From NCBI RefSeq assembly GCF_050875635.1, contig NZ_JBPAOH010000022.1:10365-74364 (forward strand): a stretch of DNA of 64,000 bases, read 5' to 3'. Shown piece after piece: positions 9,820-18,202 of this stretch; positions within the stretch are counted from its first letter, which is position 1; each line of letters starts with the position of its first letter. The DNA is from Hassallia sp050875635 (lineage in GTDB: Bacteria; Cyanobacteriota; Cyanobacteriia; Cyanobacteriales; Nostocaceae). A program made the position numbers and the translations under genes. Below the pieces are notes generated by a model. That model was not told where the DNA came from. It saw only the letters and a program-made list of their open reading frames with translations, and ran no database searches.

Positions 9820-10085
9820 ATATTAAGTGAAAGAGCCATTTTATACAAAGTAATTTGACAGTATTAGTTGATTGGCAAGTCAAGCTTAGTATAAAGAATA
9901 ACGATAACTTTGTTATTACCTCTTTTGGCTGAAAATACAAACGAGAATTGCTAATTTTAATTTTTTGGTAAAAAATATTACTTTTTGTATACGTCTTTTG
10001 GTAGAAAATTTATAACACTAACTCTACATAGCTTTCCTCAAGCATAATTACTAACAACACCGTTTCCCCCTATAGTCATTTCTGC

Positions 10086-11330
10086 ATGAGTATAATTGAA
10101 CCTAATTCACTTTTGTCAGTGCCAACTGGTGCATTACAGATTCCTGAATTACCGCCAAGTAGTGTAAATGCAGGTAGTGAAAACATCCTCTTGTCTTTAG
10201 TGATTCCGACTTACAAAGAACGAGAAAATATCAAGAATGTTGTCAGAATATTGAGCCAACTGCTAGATGAGTCTATCCCTGGAAATTACGAGTTGATCGT
10301 AGTGGACGATGATAGCCCAGACCGCACTTGGGAAGTTGCCGAGTCTCTGACGCGAGAATATCGGCAATTACGGGTGATGCGTCGTCAAAACGAGCGGGGG
10401 CTTTCAAGTGCGGTGATTCGCGGCTGGCAAGCAGCAAGGGGACGTGTTTTAGGAGTAATTGATGGGGATTTGCAGCATCCGCCAGAAGTGCTGACGCAAT
10501 TGTTACGCGCCATTCAAAAAGGTGCAGACATGGCAGTAGCTAGTCGTCACGTAGACGGTGGTGGTGTAAGTAGCTGGAGTTTTATCCGGCGTTTCTTGTC
10601 TCGTGGCGCTCAGTTGTTAGGGTTAATTATTTTACCTGATGTACTGGGTAGGGTATCTGACCCGATGAGTGGTTATTTTATGGTGCGTCGAAGTTCCATA
10701 GCAGGTGCGACGCTTAATCCAGTAGGATACAAAATTCTCCTTGAGGTGATTGGACGGGGTAAGGTGCGCGAAATTGCCGAAGTTGGCTATGTATTTTGCG
10801 AACGTGTTAAGGGTGAAAGTAAAGTCACGAGTAAGCAATATATCGACTACATACACCACTTAGTACGGTTAAGGCTGGGAACAGGACGGTTAGGAAAAAT
10901 CAGTCAACGCATCAATTTCCCTGTTGGTCGATTCATCCGTTTTGGCTTGGTGGGACTCAGTGGAGTATTTGTAGATATGACAGTGCTTTACTTGCTCAGT
11001 GACCCAAGTACCTTGGCTTTGCCTTTAACTCGCAGTAAAATCATTGCGGGTGAAATTGCGATTATCAATAATTTCTTGTGGAATGATGCTTGGACTTTTG
11101 CTGATGTTTCTAGCGGGCAGCACGAATGGCGTCAACGCATGAAGCGATTTTTGAAATTCAACATTATTTGTCTTGCCGGTTTAGTGTTGAATGTGTTGGT
11201 ATTGAATATTGTGTTTAATTTTATTATACAAAACCGCTATATCGCAAATTTGATTGCGATCGCTGTTGCTACTGTTTGGAACTTCTGGGTTAACCTTAAA
11301 CTCAGTTGGCGCGTAACGCAAGTCAAATAA
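10086..11330 (+). CDS. Polyprenyl-phosphate glycosyltransferase (GT2) fused to GtrA-like domain
   Basis: A 414-aa protein. Residues ~35-260 form a dolichol-phosphate mannosyltransferase-type GT2 domain: SLVIPTYKERENI, then the VVDDDSPD and GVIDGDLQHPPE acidic motifs that bind the nucleotide sugar and metal. Residues ~290-410 are a GtrA-like four-helix membrane domain that may anchor or flip the lipid-linked sugar. The expected reaction is transfer of a hexose from NDP-sugar to polyprenyl phosphate. It is divergent from the two GT39-like genes, which use such donors, so it is the likely donor-making partner. The sugar itself cannot be told from sequence. Confidence 0.88.
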   Translation: MSIIEPNSLLSVPTGALQIPELPPSSVNAGSENILLSLVIPTYKERENIKNVVRILSQLLDESIPGNYELIVVDDDSPDRTWEVAESLTREYRQLRVMRRQNERGLSSAVIRGWQAARGRVLGVIDGDLQHPPEVLTQLLRAIQKGADMAVASRHVDGGGVSSWSFIRRFLSRGAQLLGLIILPDVLGRVSDPMSGYFMVRRSSIAGATLNPVGYKILLEVIGRGKVREIAEVGYVFCERVKGESKVTSKQYIDYIHHLVRLRLGTGRLGKISQRINFPVGRFIRFGLVGLSGVFVDMTVLYLLSDPSTLALPLTRSKIIAGEIAIINNFLWNDAWTFADVSSGQHEWRQRMKRFLKFNIICLAGLVLNVLVLNIVFNFIIQNRYIANLIAIAVATVWNFWVNLKLSWRVTQVK

Positions 11331-11342
11331 AACATCAAGGAT

Positions 11343-11466
11343 GAAGGATGAAGTAAGACCATTACTACAAGCACCATTATTTATTTATGGTGCAGAGAAA
11401 AAGCACATAAGATATTTCAATTCTTATGATTTGTCTGCCAGAGTCTAACTTTATACTTCATCCTTC
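11343..11466. repeat. Inverted-repeat spacer element
   Basis: GAAGGATGAAGTAA at 11343 faces TTATACTTCATCCTTC ending at 11466, with imperfect complementarity. The arms are built of GAAGGAT heptamers. It fills the spacer between the glycosyltransferase and the methyltransferase gene. Confidence 0.5.
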
Positions 11467-11508
11467 AAATTACATACCCGGAAAGACTTACATTTAATTA
11501 GTTTATCA

Positions 11509-12678
11509 ATGACAAAAGAACAACTTACTGCCGTAGAGTTATTTGCTGGTATCGGCGGTTTTCGTCTTGGCTTGGCAGGTGCGAATATTGAGACGATTTG
11601 GGCGAATGATATCAACGAACTTTGTTGTAAAGTTTATGAAAGTAATTTTGGTAAAGATTCAATTACTTTAGGCGATATCAACGAAATTCCTATATCAAAT
11701 ATACCTGTTCACGACATTTTAACTGCTGGCTTTCCTTGTCAACCCTTTAGCCCCGCTGGAAAAAAACTCGGTGTGAGAGATATTAGGGGAACACTATTTG
11801 AGCGTATTGTGGAAATTATAGACCAAAAGCAGCCAAAATATTTCTTTTTAGAAAATGTCAAAAGACTTTTGACGATGGAAAGCGGCTATCATTTTAGGTT
11901 GATTTTAAATGCACTTTCTGAATTAGATTATTTTGTGGAATGGAGAATAATTAATCCGCTTCAATTCGGTATTCCTCAAAATAGAGATAGAGTTTTTATC
12001 TTTGGTACTAAATTAAACTCAACAGATATAACACCTCTTGCTTTAGAAACCCTGTCGGTATTTTTAACAGATAGTGATAAATTTTCGTTGACACAATCAG
12101 AGGAGAAACTGGAAAAATATATGTTGCCTATCATATCTATAAAAAGCAAAAACGATAACTGGGGAATTGCCTATAAAAATAAAATGTATACTCAACATCT
12201 TTCTGCCTTGCCAGACATCCAGCCGAGAAAGAGGCTTAAGGATATTCTTCAGGATGAGTCAATAGTCGCTCCTGAGTTTTATTTTACTGCTGATACCTTG
12301 GAACGCATCAAACAAAGTAAAGCTGTAAATCGTTATTGTAATGGAGTTGAAATATTGTACAACCAAGACGGAGGTGCCAGACTTGGTTATACAATATTTG
12401 GGACTAATGGAATTGCGTCAACTTTGACTGCATCGACTTCCAGGCATTATGAACGCTACCAAGTGGATGATAAATTTCGCCGTTTAACTAATATCGAATA
12501 TGCCCGACTTATGGGCTTTCCTGATGACTGGTGTCGAATTGCCAGAATTTACGATCAATATGCACTATTTGGTAATGCGATTGTACCCGCTTGTGTAGAG
12601 TGGGTGTGCCAAAGAATTGGTAAAAGAAACTTTGAATTTAGTAAGTCTGGCTGGCAACAATTAAGTTTGGCTATTTAA
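11509..12678 (+). CDS. DNA (cytosine-5) methyltransferase of a type II R-M system
   Basis: A 389-aa C5 methyltransferase. Motif I LFAGIGGFRLG (11-21, SAM binding), motif IV with catalytic Cys77 in FPCQPFS, motif VI ENV (115-117), motif VIII QNRDRVFIFG (157-166), a target-recognition region (~190-300), motif IX RRLTNIEYARLMGFP and motif X with GNAIVP. All catalytic motifs are intact. The gene stops 3 bp before the start of the next one, which looks like the cognate endonuclease, so the two are almost certainly co-translated. The recognition sequence cannot be deduced. Confidence 0.93.
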   Translation: MTKEQLTAVELFAGIGGFRLGLAGANIETIWANDINELCCKVYESNFGKDSITLGDINEIPISNIPVHDILTAGFPCQPFSPAGKKLGVRDIRGTLFERIVEIIDQKQPKYFFLENVKRLLTMESGYHFRLILNALSELDYFVEWRIINPLQFGIPQNRDRVFIFGTKLNSTDITPLALETLSVFLTDSDKFSLTQSEEKLEKYMLPIISIKSKNDNWGIAYKNKMYTQHLSALPDIQPRKRLKDILQDESIVAPEFYFTADTLERIKQSKAVNRYCNGVEILYNQDGGARLGYTIFGTNGIASTLTASTSRHYERYQVDDKFRRLTNIEYARLMGFPDDWCRIARIYDQYALFGNAIVPACVEWVCQRIGKRNFEFSKSGWQQLSLAI

Positions 12679-12681
12679 AAA

Positions 12682-13398
12682 ATGGAAGTGCTAACTTTAA
12701 TTGCTCTCAAAAGTGCTGCACGAGACTTTTGTCTCTCATTGAGTCAAACACCAATTCCGAATTTATATGGTATTACAGATGGCAAAGCAGTAGGAACATA
12801 CGTTGAATTTGCTTTTAATCAATATTTGTCTGCAATGTATGAGTACACTCTTGGTAGTGCTGCTTTGGGGATTGACTTTCCGGGATTAGAGGTTGATTTA
12901 AAAGTGACGTCAATTCGACAACCACAGTCTTCATGTCCTTTCCGCAATGCTAGTCAAAAGGTGTATGGATTAGGTTATCATCTCCTAATATTTGCATACG
13001 AAAAAATTGATGATCGCATTTCTCACACTGCTAGTTTAAACTTCCAACACGTTGTCTTTGTGGCACGAGAACAAACCGGAGACTATCAAACAACCTACGG
13101 TTTAAGAGAAATTTTACGCCGCAATGGTAACAAAGATGATATAGTGGCGTTTTTAGAGGAACGCAATTTTCCTTTAGATGAAATTGGACGTGAAGCACTT
13201 GCAGAAAGAATTTTGCAGCAACCGCCAGAAATTGGCTATTTAACAATTTCTAATGCACTACAGTGGCGACTGCAATATAGCAGAATTATTCAAGTAGCAA
13301 TTACAACCACAACAGCAGGTGTAGAAAATCTGCTCGTGCAGACACGAATTTATCAACATTTACCGGAATTTAATCAACTCAATCAGTATCAACAATGA
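12682..13398 (+). CDS. Putative type II restriction endonuclease (PD-(D/E)xK type)
   Basis: A 238-aa cytoplasmic protein, identified mainly by its position 3 bp after a complete C5 methyltransferase. A possible nuclease centre is visible: Glu42 in YVEFAFN, then IDFPGLEVDLKVTS with D72-L-K74, followed by RQPQSSCPF. The spacing and the ExDLK form fit the PD-(D/E)xK fold. I cannot assign it to a named endonuclease family or a recognition site. The frame is intact, so the R-M pair is presumably active. The ATG at 12682 has no strong ribosome-binding site, consistent with translational coupling. Confidence 0.75.
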   Translation: MEVLTLIALKSAARDFCLSLSQTPIPNLYGITDGKAVGTYVEFAFNQYLSAMYEYTLGSAALGIDFPGLEVDLKVTSIRQPQSSCPFRNASQKVYGLGYHLLIFAYEKIDDRISHTASLNFQHVVFVAREQTGDYQTTYGLREILRRNGNKDDIVAFLEERNFPLDEIGREALAERILQQPPEIGYLTISNALQWRLQYSRIIQVAITTTTAGVENLLVQTRIYQHLPEFNQLNQYQQ

Positions 13399-13457
13399 CA
13401 GGGCACAACAATCAATGGCTGATTGACTTTTAATGATACCACGGTGAAGCATAAAAA

Positions 13458-14156
13458 ATGATTAAATTTCTCGTCAATTGCTTAGTTTTCGTTATCGACA
13501 AGTTATATAAAAAACGTCCTTACGCCCGTTTTTACGTTTTGGAAACCGTGGCGCGTGTTCCTTATTTTTCCTTTGTTTCAGTACTGCACTTATACGAAAC
13601 TTTAGGGATATGGCGCAAAGCTGAATGGCTCAAAGTCCACTTTGCTCAAGCTTGGAATGAATACCATCACCTGCTAATTATGGAATCTTTAGGCGGAAAT
13701 CGCCGCTTTATTGATAGATTTCTTGCCCGTTTTACAGCCTTGATTTACTACTGGGTGATTGTATTTTTATACATGGTTTCACCGCGTCACGCTTACTACT
13801 TCAGCCAATTGGTAGAAGAACATGCCTACCACACTTATGATAACTTTCTGCGTAGAAATGCAGCGAAACTGAAACAGCTACCCGCACCGATAGTTGCAAT
13901 CAACTATTACCGCGATGGGGACTTGTATATGTTCGACGAATTTCAAACATCCCGTCGTCCTTACGATCGCCGCCCGGTGATTAACAACTTGTATGATGTC
14001 TTTGTCTGCATTCGCGATGACGAAGCAGAACACGTTACGACTGCGATCCAATGCCAACACCCACAAGCGCAAACAACTTTTAAAAGTCCCCACGCCGCTT
14101 ATATAATTACTCCCAAAGCGAGTGCAGCAGACACAGAGTATAAAACTGTTGGTTAG
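13458..14156 (+). CDS. Alternative oxidase / plastoquinol terminal oxidase (PTOX type)
   Basis: A 232-aa membrane-associated diiron oxidase that passes electrons from plastoquinol or ubiquinol to oxygen without pumping protons, acting as a safety valve in photosynthetic membranes. All six iron ligands of the family can be placed: Glu29 (LET), Glu68 and His71 (NEYHHL), a Glu at 120/121 (EEHAYHTY), Glu189 and His192 (DDEAEH). The long hydrophobic surface between residues ~85 and 108 fits monotopic membrane binding. It starts 59 bp after the endonuclease gene on the same strand, probably coincidental. Typical of some but not all cyanobacteria. Confidence 0.92.
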   Translation: MIKFLVNCLVFVIDKLYKKRPYARFYVLETVARVPYFSFVSVLHLYETLGIWRKAEWLKVHFAQAWNEYHHLLIMESLGGNRRFIDRFLARFTALIYYWVIVFLYMVSPRHAYYFSQLVEEHAYHTYDNFLRRNAAKLKQLPAPIVAINYYRDGDLYMFDEFQTSRRPYDRRPVINNLYDVFVCIRDDEAEHVTTAIQCQHPQAQTTFKSPHAAYIITPKASAADTEYKTVG

Positions 14157-14164
14157 GGCTTTAA

Positions 14165-14240
14165 AACAAACCTCTCCCTGAATTTGCCTTTAGCCAAATT
14201 CGTCCCTCCCCTAGTAGGGGAGGGGATGTAAAGCGCAGCT
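14165..14240. repeat. Palindromic spacer repeat
   Basis: Contains the inverted pair CTCCCCTAGTAGGGGAG and adjoining AT/GC palindromes (TTTGCC...AGCCAAA, TAAAGC...GCTTTA). A cyanobacterial-style repeat cluster after the oxidase gene, with no gene content. Confidence 0.45.
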
Positions 14241-14281
14241 TTACGGAAATTATGGGTAATTTACCAAATATGATGTAACGC

Positions 14282-14309
14282 CAAAAAAGAAAACCCGCTT
14301 TCGCGGGCT
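14282..14309 (-). terminator. Rho-independent terminator of the small gene at 14349-14504
   Basis: Read on the minus strand, a CCCGC-GAAA-GCGGG stem is followed at once by TTTTCTTTTTT. It lies about 40 bases beyond the stop codon of the 51-aa gene. Confidence 0.75.
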
Positions 14310-14348
14310 GTTTATCAAGAAATAAATCTTTACAATTGTGGCGCTGAT

Positions 14349-14504
14349 TTAACCTATATACTTCATTTCGGCTTCTAGTTGACGTACTAGCTTTTCGTCA
14401 CCTTTAGCTCTAGCTACTTGCAAGCGATGTTCTAGGTTTTTTTGCAAATTTTGGTGATGAGTTTCATCAGCTTGTTTTGCTGCTTGCATTCTGTTATTAA
14501 GCAT
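14349..14504 (-). CDS. Small 51-aa conserved-looking hypothetical protein
   Basis: Function unknown. The product begins MLNNRMQAAKQADETHHQNL, is strongly helical and charged, and contains a short coiled-coil-like stretch ending LVRQLEAEMKYIG. Support for it being real: a good AAAGGAA ribosome-binding site eight bases before the ATG, a clean stop, and a hairpin plus T-run terminator just beyond it. No membrane segment or Cys motif is present. It is short enough to be missed by automatic gene calling. Confidence 0.75.
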   Translation of the reverse strand: MLNNRMQAAKQADETHHQNLQKNLEHRLQVARAKGDEKLVRQLEAEMKYIG

Positions 14505-14611
14505 AAGTTTTTTCCTTTATATCTTCATTTATTAATATAGCACAACTTCCGTAACATAAGCTACAGAAATATGTGGTTTGATATATTTTAATGAAAATAT
14601 TTTTTTGTTAG

Positions 14612-15427
14612 ATGAGTCAAATTACGTTACTCAGCGATTTTGGCGATCGCGATGTGTATGTCGGCGTAATGAAGGGAGTAATCGCCCAAATCAACCCAAA
14701 ATTAACAGTGATAGACTTAACGCACCAAATTCCGCCGCAAAACATCGCTGCGGCGAGATTTTGCTTGATGAATGCTTATGCTTATTTTCCAAAGGGGACA
14801 GTGCATGTAGCGGTGGTAGATCCGGGAGTGGGAGGAATCAGGAGAGCGATCGCCTTACAATTAGCTGATGGGTTTTTGGTGGGACCTGACAATGGTATAT
14901 TTAGCGGAGTATTTAGTCAAAGTCCTGCCATTAGCGCAGTCGAACTGACAAACTCTCAATATTGGCGAACTCAACAACCTAGCAGAACTTTTCACGGTAG
15001 AGATATTTTTGCACCTGTGGCAGCGCATCTGAAGAGCGGTGTTTCTTTAAAAGAGCTAGGCAAAGAAATCGATTCAGCAAAGCTGATAAAGTTAAATTTA
15101 GCAGAATGCAGTTTAACACAAACTGGTGTAACGGGTTGCATACAATATATTGACCATTTTGGCAACTTAATCAGCAATATTTCTGCAAGTTACGTGCAAG
15201 ATAAAACCTGGTATGTGAAAGCTGCGGGATTGACGATACCAGGTTGTGAAACTTACGCTGATGTGCAGATTGGGGATGCGATCGCTTTAATTGGCAGTCA
15301 CGGTTGGGTAGAAATTGCTATCAACAGCGGTAATGCACAGACACAGATGCATATACAGTTGGGAGATGTAGTAGAAGTATTTTTAACGCAGAAGAACCCC
15401 GATTTCTTAGAGAAGTCGGGGTTCTAA
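14612..15427 (+). CDS. SAM hydrolase / SAM hydroxide adenosyltransferase (DUF62)
   Basis: A 271-aa protein of the fluorinase/chlorinase-related family that splits S-adenosylmethionine into adenosine and methionine using water. Family motifs: LLSDFGDRDVYVGVMKG at the N-terminus, a VVDPGVGG loop, VGPDNGIF, and FHGRDIFAPVAAHL, with a small C-terminal beta domain. The Asp of LSDFG and the DPGVG Asp are retained. The last ten or so codons (NPDFLEKSGF and stop) are read from a palindromic repeat at 15393-15425, so the native C-terminus probably ended slightly earlier. No operon partner is clear. Confidence 0.88.
   Translation: MSQITLLSDFGDRDVYVGVMKGVIAQINPKLTVIDLTHQIPPQNIAAARFCLMNAYAYFPKGTVHVAVVDPGVGGIRRAIALQLADGFLVGPDNGIFSGVFSQSPAISAVELTNSQYWRTQQPSRTFHGRDIFAPVAAHLKSGVSLKELGKEIDSAKLIKLNLAECSLTQTGVTGCIQYIDHFGNLISNISASYVQDKTWYVKAAGLTIPGCETYADVQIGDAIALIGSHGWVEIAINSGNAQTQMHIQLGDVVEVFLTQKNPDFLEKSGF
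15393..15425 (+). repeat. Palindromic repeat overlapping the SAM hydrolase stop
   Basis: Arms AGAACCCCGATTTCT (15393) and AGAAGTCGGGGTTCT (ending 15425) match at 14 of 15 positions around a 3-base loop. A related core (CCCCGACTTA) forms the hairpin after aspS. Confidence 0.8.
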
Positions 15428-15540
15428 GCAGAAGTTTTGCGGGGATGCGATCGTAGAATGAAGACTAACTAACATCAACGAGCAAAAAAGTGGATAATCT
15501 CTCCTAGCATAGGAAATATAGATTCAAATCCAAGATTGTT

Positions 15541-16194
15541 ATGACTCTAACAGAATCGCCATTACAAGTTTATCAAGGTCAGTTTGGCGAATTTACAATT
15601 AATCAAAGCGATCGCACTGGTGTAATTATCTATCGCACTGCTTTAATGGTAGCCGCACTCAGCTTTGCGATCGCCAGCGTTTTGGTATTGTTTTACACCA
15701 ACCCAATTTCCATCCAAGCAATTACACCTTTGTATACTGTCTTTTGTCTTGCTTTGGGTGTAAGTTTACTGACTATTCATATCTACTTAGCACCGCTGCA
15801 CCGACTTTTACAAGTGTTCTGGCTGATTGGTTGCATTTCTTCATTTGTATTCGGACATTTTGACAGTCAACCTTTTGCTGTCACAGTTTACACTCACCCC
15901 CTGACTTTATTCGGAGTGGGTTTTATCTTCGCAGCCTTAACAGGTATATTTTTCAAAGAAGCTTTTTGCTTCAACCGTCTGGAAACTAAAGTATTAACGT
16001 TTACAGTGCCGATACTGCTGCTGGGACATTTAGTAGGAGTTTTGCCAATTCAAGCAGAACGGATTTTATTAGGAATCTGGGCAATTTTGTTTGTAGTATT
16101 CGCATTGCGGAAAGCTGTACAAGAAATTCCTCCGGATATCGGGGACAAATCTGTGTTTGCTTATTTGAAAAGCAAGAGTATAAAAACAGCTTAA
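15541..16194 (+). CDS. DUF2301 integral membrane protein
   Basis: A 217-aa membrane protein with about six TM helices, matching in layout the cyanobacterial and algal DUF2301 family, whose biochemical role is unknown. The N-terminal ~30 residues are soluble. A GIFFKEAFCFNRLETK loop separates the helical halves, with the cytoplasmic tail ending in KSKSIKTA. The stop TAA overlaps by one base the ATG of the next gene, so the two are translationally coupled and likely act together at the membrane. Confidence 0.85.
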   Translation: MTLTESPLQVYQGQFGEFTINQSDRTGVIIYRTALMVAALSFAIASVLVLFYTNPISIQAITPLYTVFCLALGVSLLTIHIYLAPLHRLLQVFWLIGCISSFVFGHFDSQPFAVTVYTHPLTLFGVGFIFAALTGIFFKEAFCFNRLETKVLTFTVPILLLGHLVGVLPIQAERILLGIWAILFVVFALRKAVQEIPPDIGDKSVFAYLKSKSIKTA

Positions 16195-16874
16195 TGCCCA
16201 GGAAAAACCATCAAAATTCCAAAATACCAAAAATCAGGCTGCTAAAACGCCAACAAATGTGGACGCTGACGGCGCCGGGATGGGTAATAGCGATCGCTTT
16301 AATGATTTCTGTAATGTTTTTCAGCACTACTCATTTATACCCGTTTCTCGCCGTCACTTCTCCCATCAAAGCCGATGTCTTAGTTGTCGAAGGATGGGTA
16401 ACAGACTACGCAGTAGAACAAGCATTTACCGAATTTAAAAGCGGTTCCTATCGAGAAATATTCACCACAGGAGGTCCGGTAGAAAGAGGATTCTATCTAG
16501 CTGAATATAAGACTTTTGCAGGAATTGCGGCTGCAACTTTAAAAAAGCTGGGTGTACAACCAGAAAAAGTGACAGTTGTGCCTACACCGGATGTAATTAA
16601 GGATCGGACTCATGCATCTGCGATCGCACTTCGTCAGTGGCTAGCAAATTCAAATTTACCGATAAAATCAATGAATTTGTTAACCTCTGATGCCCATACT
16701 CGCAGAAGTTGGTTAATATTTCAACAAGTACTTGCCCCGAAAATCAAAGTCGGAATAATTGCCGCCAAACCAGGAAATTACAATCCAAATAAATGGTGGG
16801 TTTCTAGCGAAGGTGTGCGAACTGTGATATCGGAAATTATCGCTTATATTTATGCCCTATTTGTAAATTGGTAG
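16194..16874 (+). CDS. YdcF/SanA-like DUF218 protein
   Basis: A 226-aa protein with one N-terminal TM anchor (about residues 28-47) and a DUF218 domain outside the membrane: ADVLVVEGWVTDYAVEQAF, FTTGGPVERG, a DRTHASAIALRQWL segment and LLTSDAHTRRSWLIF. Members such as SanA and ElyC act in cell-envelope integrity by a mechanism not yet settled. The ATG shares its A with the stop of the DUF2301 gene. Three copies of a GAGGACTTTAGTCCTC-like palindrome follow directly after the stop. Confidence 0.85.
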   Translation: MPRKNHQNSKIPKIRLLKRQQMWTLTAPGWVIAIALMISVMFFSTTHLYPFLAVTSPIKADVLVVEGWVTDYAVEQAFTEFKSGSYREIFTTGGPVERGFYLAEYKTFAGIAAATLKKLGVQPEKVTVVPTPDVIKDRTHASAIALRQWLANSNLPIKSMNLLTSDAHTRRSWLIFQQVLAPKIKVGIIAAKPGNYNPNKWWVSSEGVRTVISEIIAYIYALFVNW

Positions 16875-16950
16875 TGAGGACTTTAGTCCTCTTTCGTAGT
16901 GAGGACTTTAGTCCTCATATTATTAAGATAAGGACTTCAGTCCTTACTAC
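16871..16950. repeat. Palindromic repeat cluster between ydcF-like gene and obg
   Basis: Three adjacent palindromes with core GGACTT(T/C)AGTCC, bounded by GTAGTGAGGA and TCCTTACTAC. It separates two convergent genes and may serve as a shared transcript end. A related element with different core is at 29094-29149. Confidence 0.75.
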
Positions 16951-16951
16951 A

Positions 16952-17980
16952 TTATCCCAACACCTCCACTTGTTGAACCACATTAAGTTCATCAAGAAGC
17001 CGCCAAATTTCCTGTAACATTGGCTGTAACCCAGCGCCGGTAACAGCGGAAATCAAAAAAACCGGCGCAAAGGATAGATGATTAAGTTCCATCGCTAAGG
17101 CATTTAAATCTACAGATTCTCGATCAACCGCATCAATTTTGTTCAGTGCTAAAACAAGCGATCGCTCTGCTAAACCTCGTCCGTAATCTTGTAACTCTTT
17201 TTTAATCGTTTTATATTCGCCTATAACATCTTCACTGGTCGCATCTATCAAATGCAACAGTACCCGCGTGCGCTCGATGTGACGCAAAAAATCGTGTCCC
17301 AACCCCGCACCACCAGAAGCACCTTCAATCAATCCGGGAATATCAGCAAAAACCGTGCCATAGCCTGTAGCTTTTCGCACTACACCCAAGTTTGGTATCA
17401 AAGTAGTAAACGGATAATCAGCAATTTTCGGACGTGCTGCTGACAAAGCTGATATCAAAGTCGATTTTCCTGCATTTGGTAGTCCAATAATTCCTACTTC
17501 TGCTAACAGTTTCAACTCTAATCTAAGTTGCTTTATTTCTCCTGGTAATCCTGGGAGCGCGTATTCTGGAGCGCGGTTGCGGTTGCTCAAAAAATGTTGA
17601 TTTCCCAAGCCACCTTTACCACCTTTAGCTACCACAAAAGTCTGGTTTTGCTCAATTAAATCTGCCAACAGTTCGCCACTTTCCGCATCATAAATAGCCG
17701 TACCGCAGGGAACTTCGACAGTTAAATCCTTACCATTTGCGCCGGTACAGTTATTTGGTCCCCCGCGTCCACCGTTTTCACCTTGAAAGCGATGGTTGTA
17801 TCTGAAATCTAGCAAAGTTTGCAAATTTTCCTTCGCCACAAAAATGACCGAACCACCGCGTCCCCCATTTCCGCCAGAGGGACCACCAGCCGGCACATAC
17901 TTCTCCCGACGAAAGGCAACAATACCATCGCCACCCTTGCCGGCTTCAACTTCAATGTTTGCTTGATCGATAAATTGCAT
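16952..17980 (-). CDS. obg: GTPase Obg (ribosome assembly)
   Basis: A 342-aa GTPase that binds the large ribosomal subunit and links ribosome maturation to growth state. The glycine-rich Obg fold occupies residues 1-158 (EAGKGGDGIVAFRREKYVPAGGPSGGNGG). The G domain has G1 GLPNAGKST (166-174), G3 DIPG (213-216), G4 NKID (280-283) and G5 SAVTG (311-315). The protein ends soon after, so the OCT tail found in some homologues is absent. The start is the ATG at 17980, before the invariant MQFIDQ. The upstream in-frame 38 codons to 18094 are translated repeat sequence. Confidence 0.95.
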   Translation of the reverse strand: MQFIDQANIEVEAGKGGDGIVAFRREKYVPAGGPSGGNGGRGGSVIFVAKENLQTLLDFRYNHRFQGENGGRGGPNNCTGANGKDLTVEVPCGTAIYDAESGELLADLIEQNQTFVVAKGGKGGLGNQHFLSNRNRAPEYALPGLPGEIKQLRLELKLLAEVGIIGLPNAGKSTLISALSAARPKIADYPFTTLIPNLGVVRKATGYGTVFADIPGLIEGASGGAGLGHDFLRHIERTRVLLHLIDATSEDVIGEYKTIKKELQDYGRGLAERSLVLALNKIDAVDRESVDLNALAMELNHLSFAPVFLISAVTGAGLQPMLQEIWRLLDELNVVQQVEVLG

Positions 17981-17984
17981 AGTT

Positions 17985-18192
17985 TGTTGGTTGTTGGTAA
18001 TGGGCATTGGGCATGGGGCATGGGGGAGGCAGTGCGTTGGACGGGTTCCCCGGCTTGAAGCACCTGCCGTCATGGGGCATGGGGCATGGGGCATGGGGCA
18101 TGGTCTGGCGTGAAATGAGGAAACTTCTTTTTATTCCCATTGCCCAATGCCCATTAAACAATTGCCCATTGCCCAATGCCCAATGCCCCATT
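17985..18192. repeat. STRR and GGTTCCC-family repeat upstream of obg
   Basis: CATGGGG heptamers (about 18003-18022 and 18073-18102), a diverged copy of the repeat family with core GGGTTCCCCGGCTTGAAGC (about 18030-18070), and TTGCCCAATGCCCA units (about 18138-18190). There is no gene. These repeats form the whole leader of obg. Confidence 0.8.
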
Positions 18193-18202
18193 CCCCACGT
18201 TC

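Noticed and set aside
17981..18094. Upstream in-frame extension of obg
   Set aside because: Composed of heptamer and palindromic repeats; Obg proteins begin at MQF-D.
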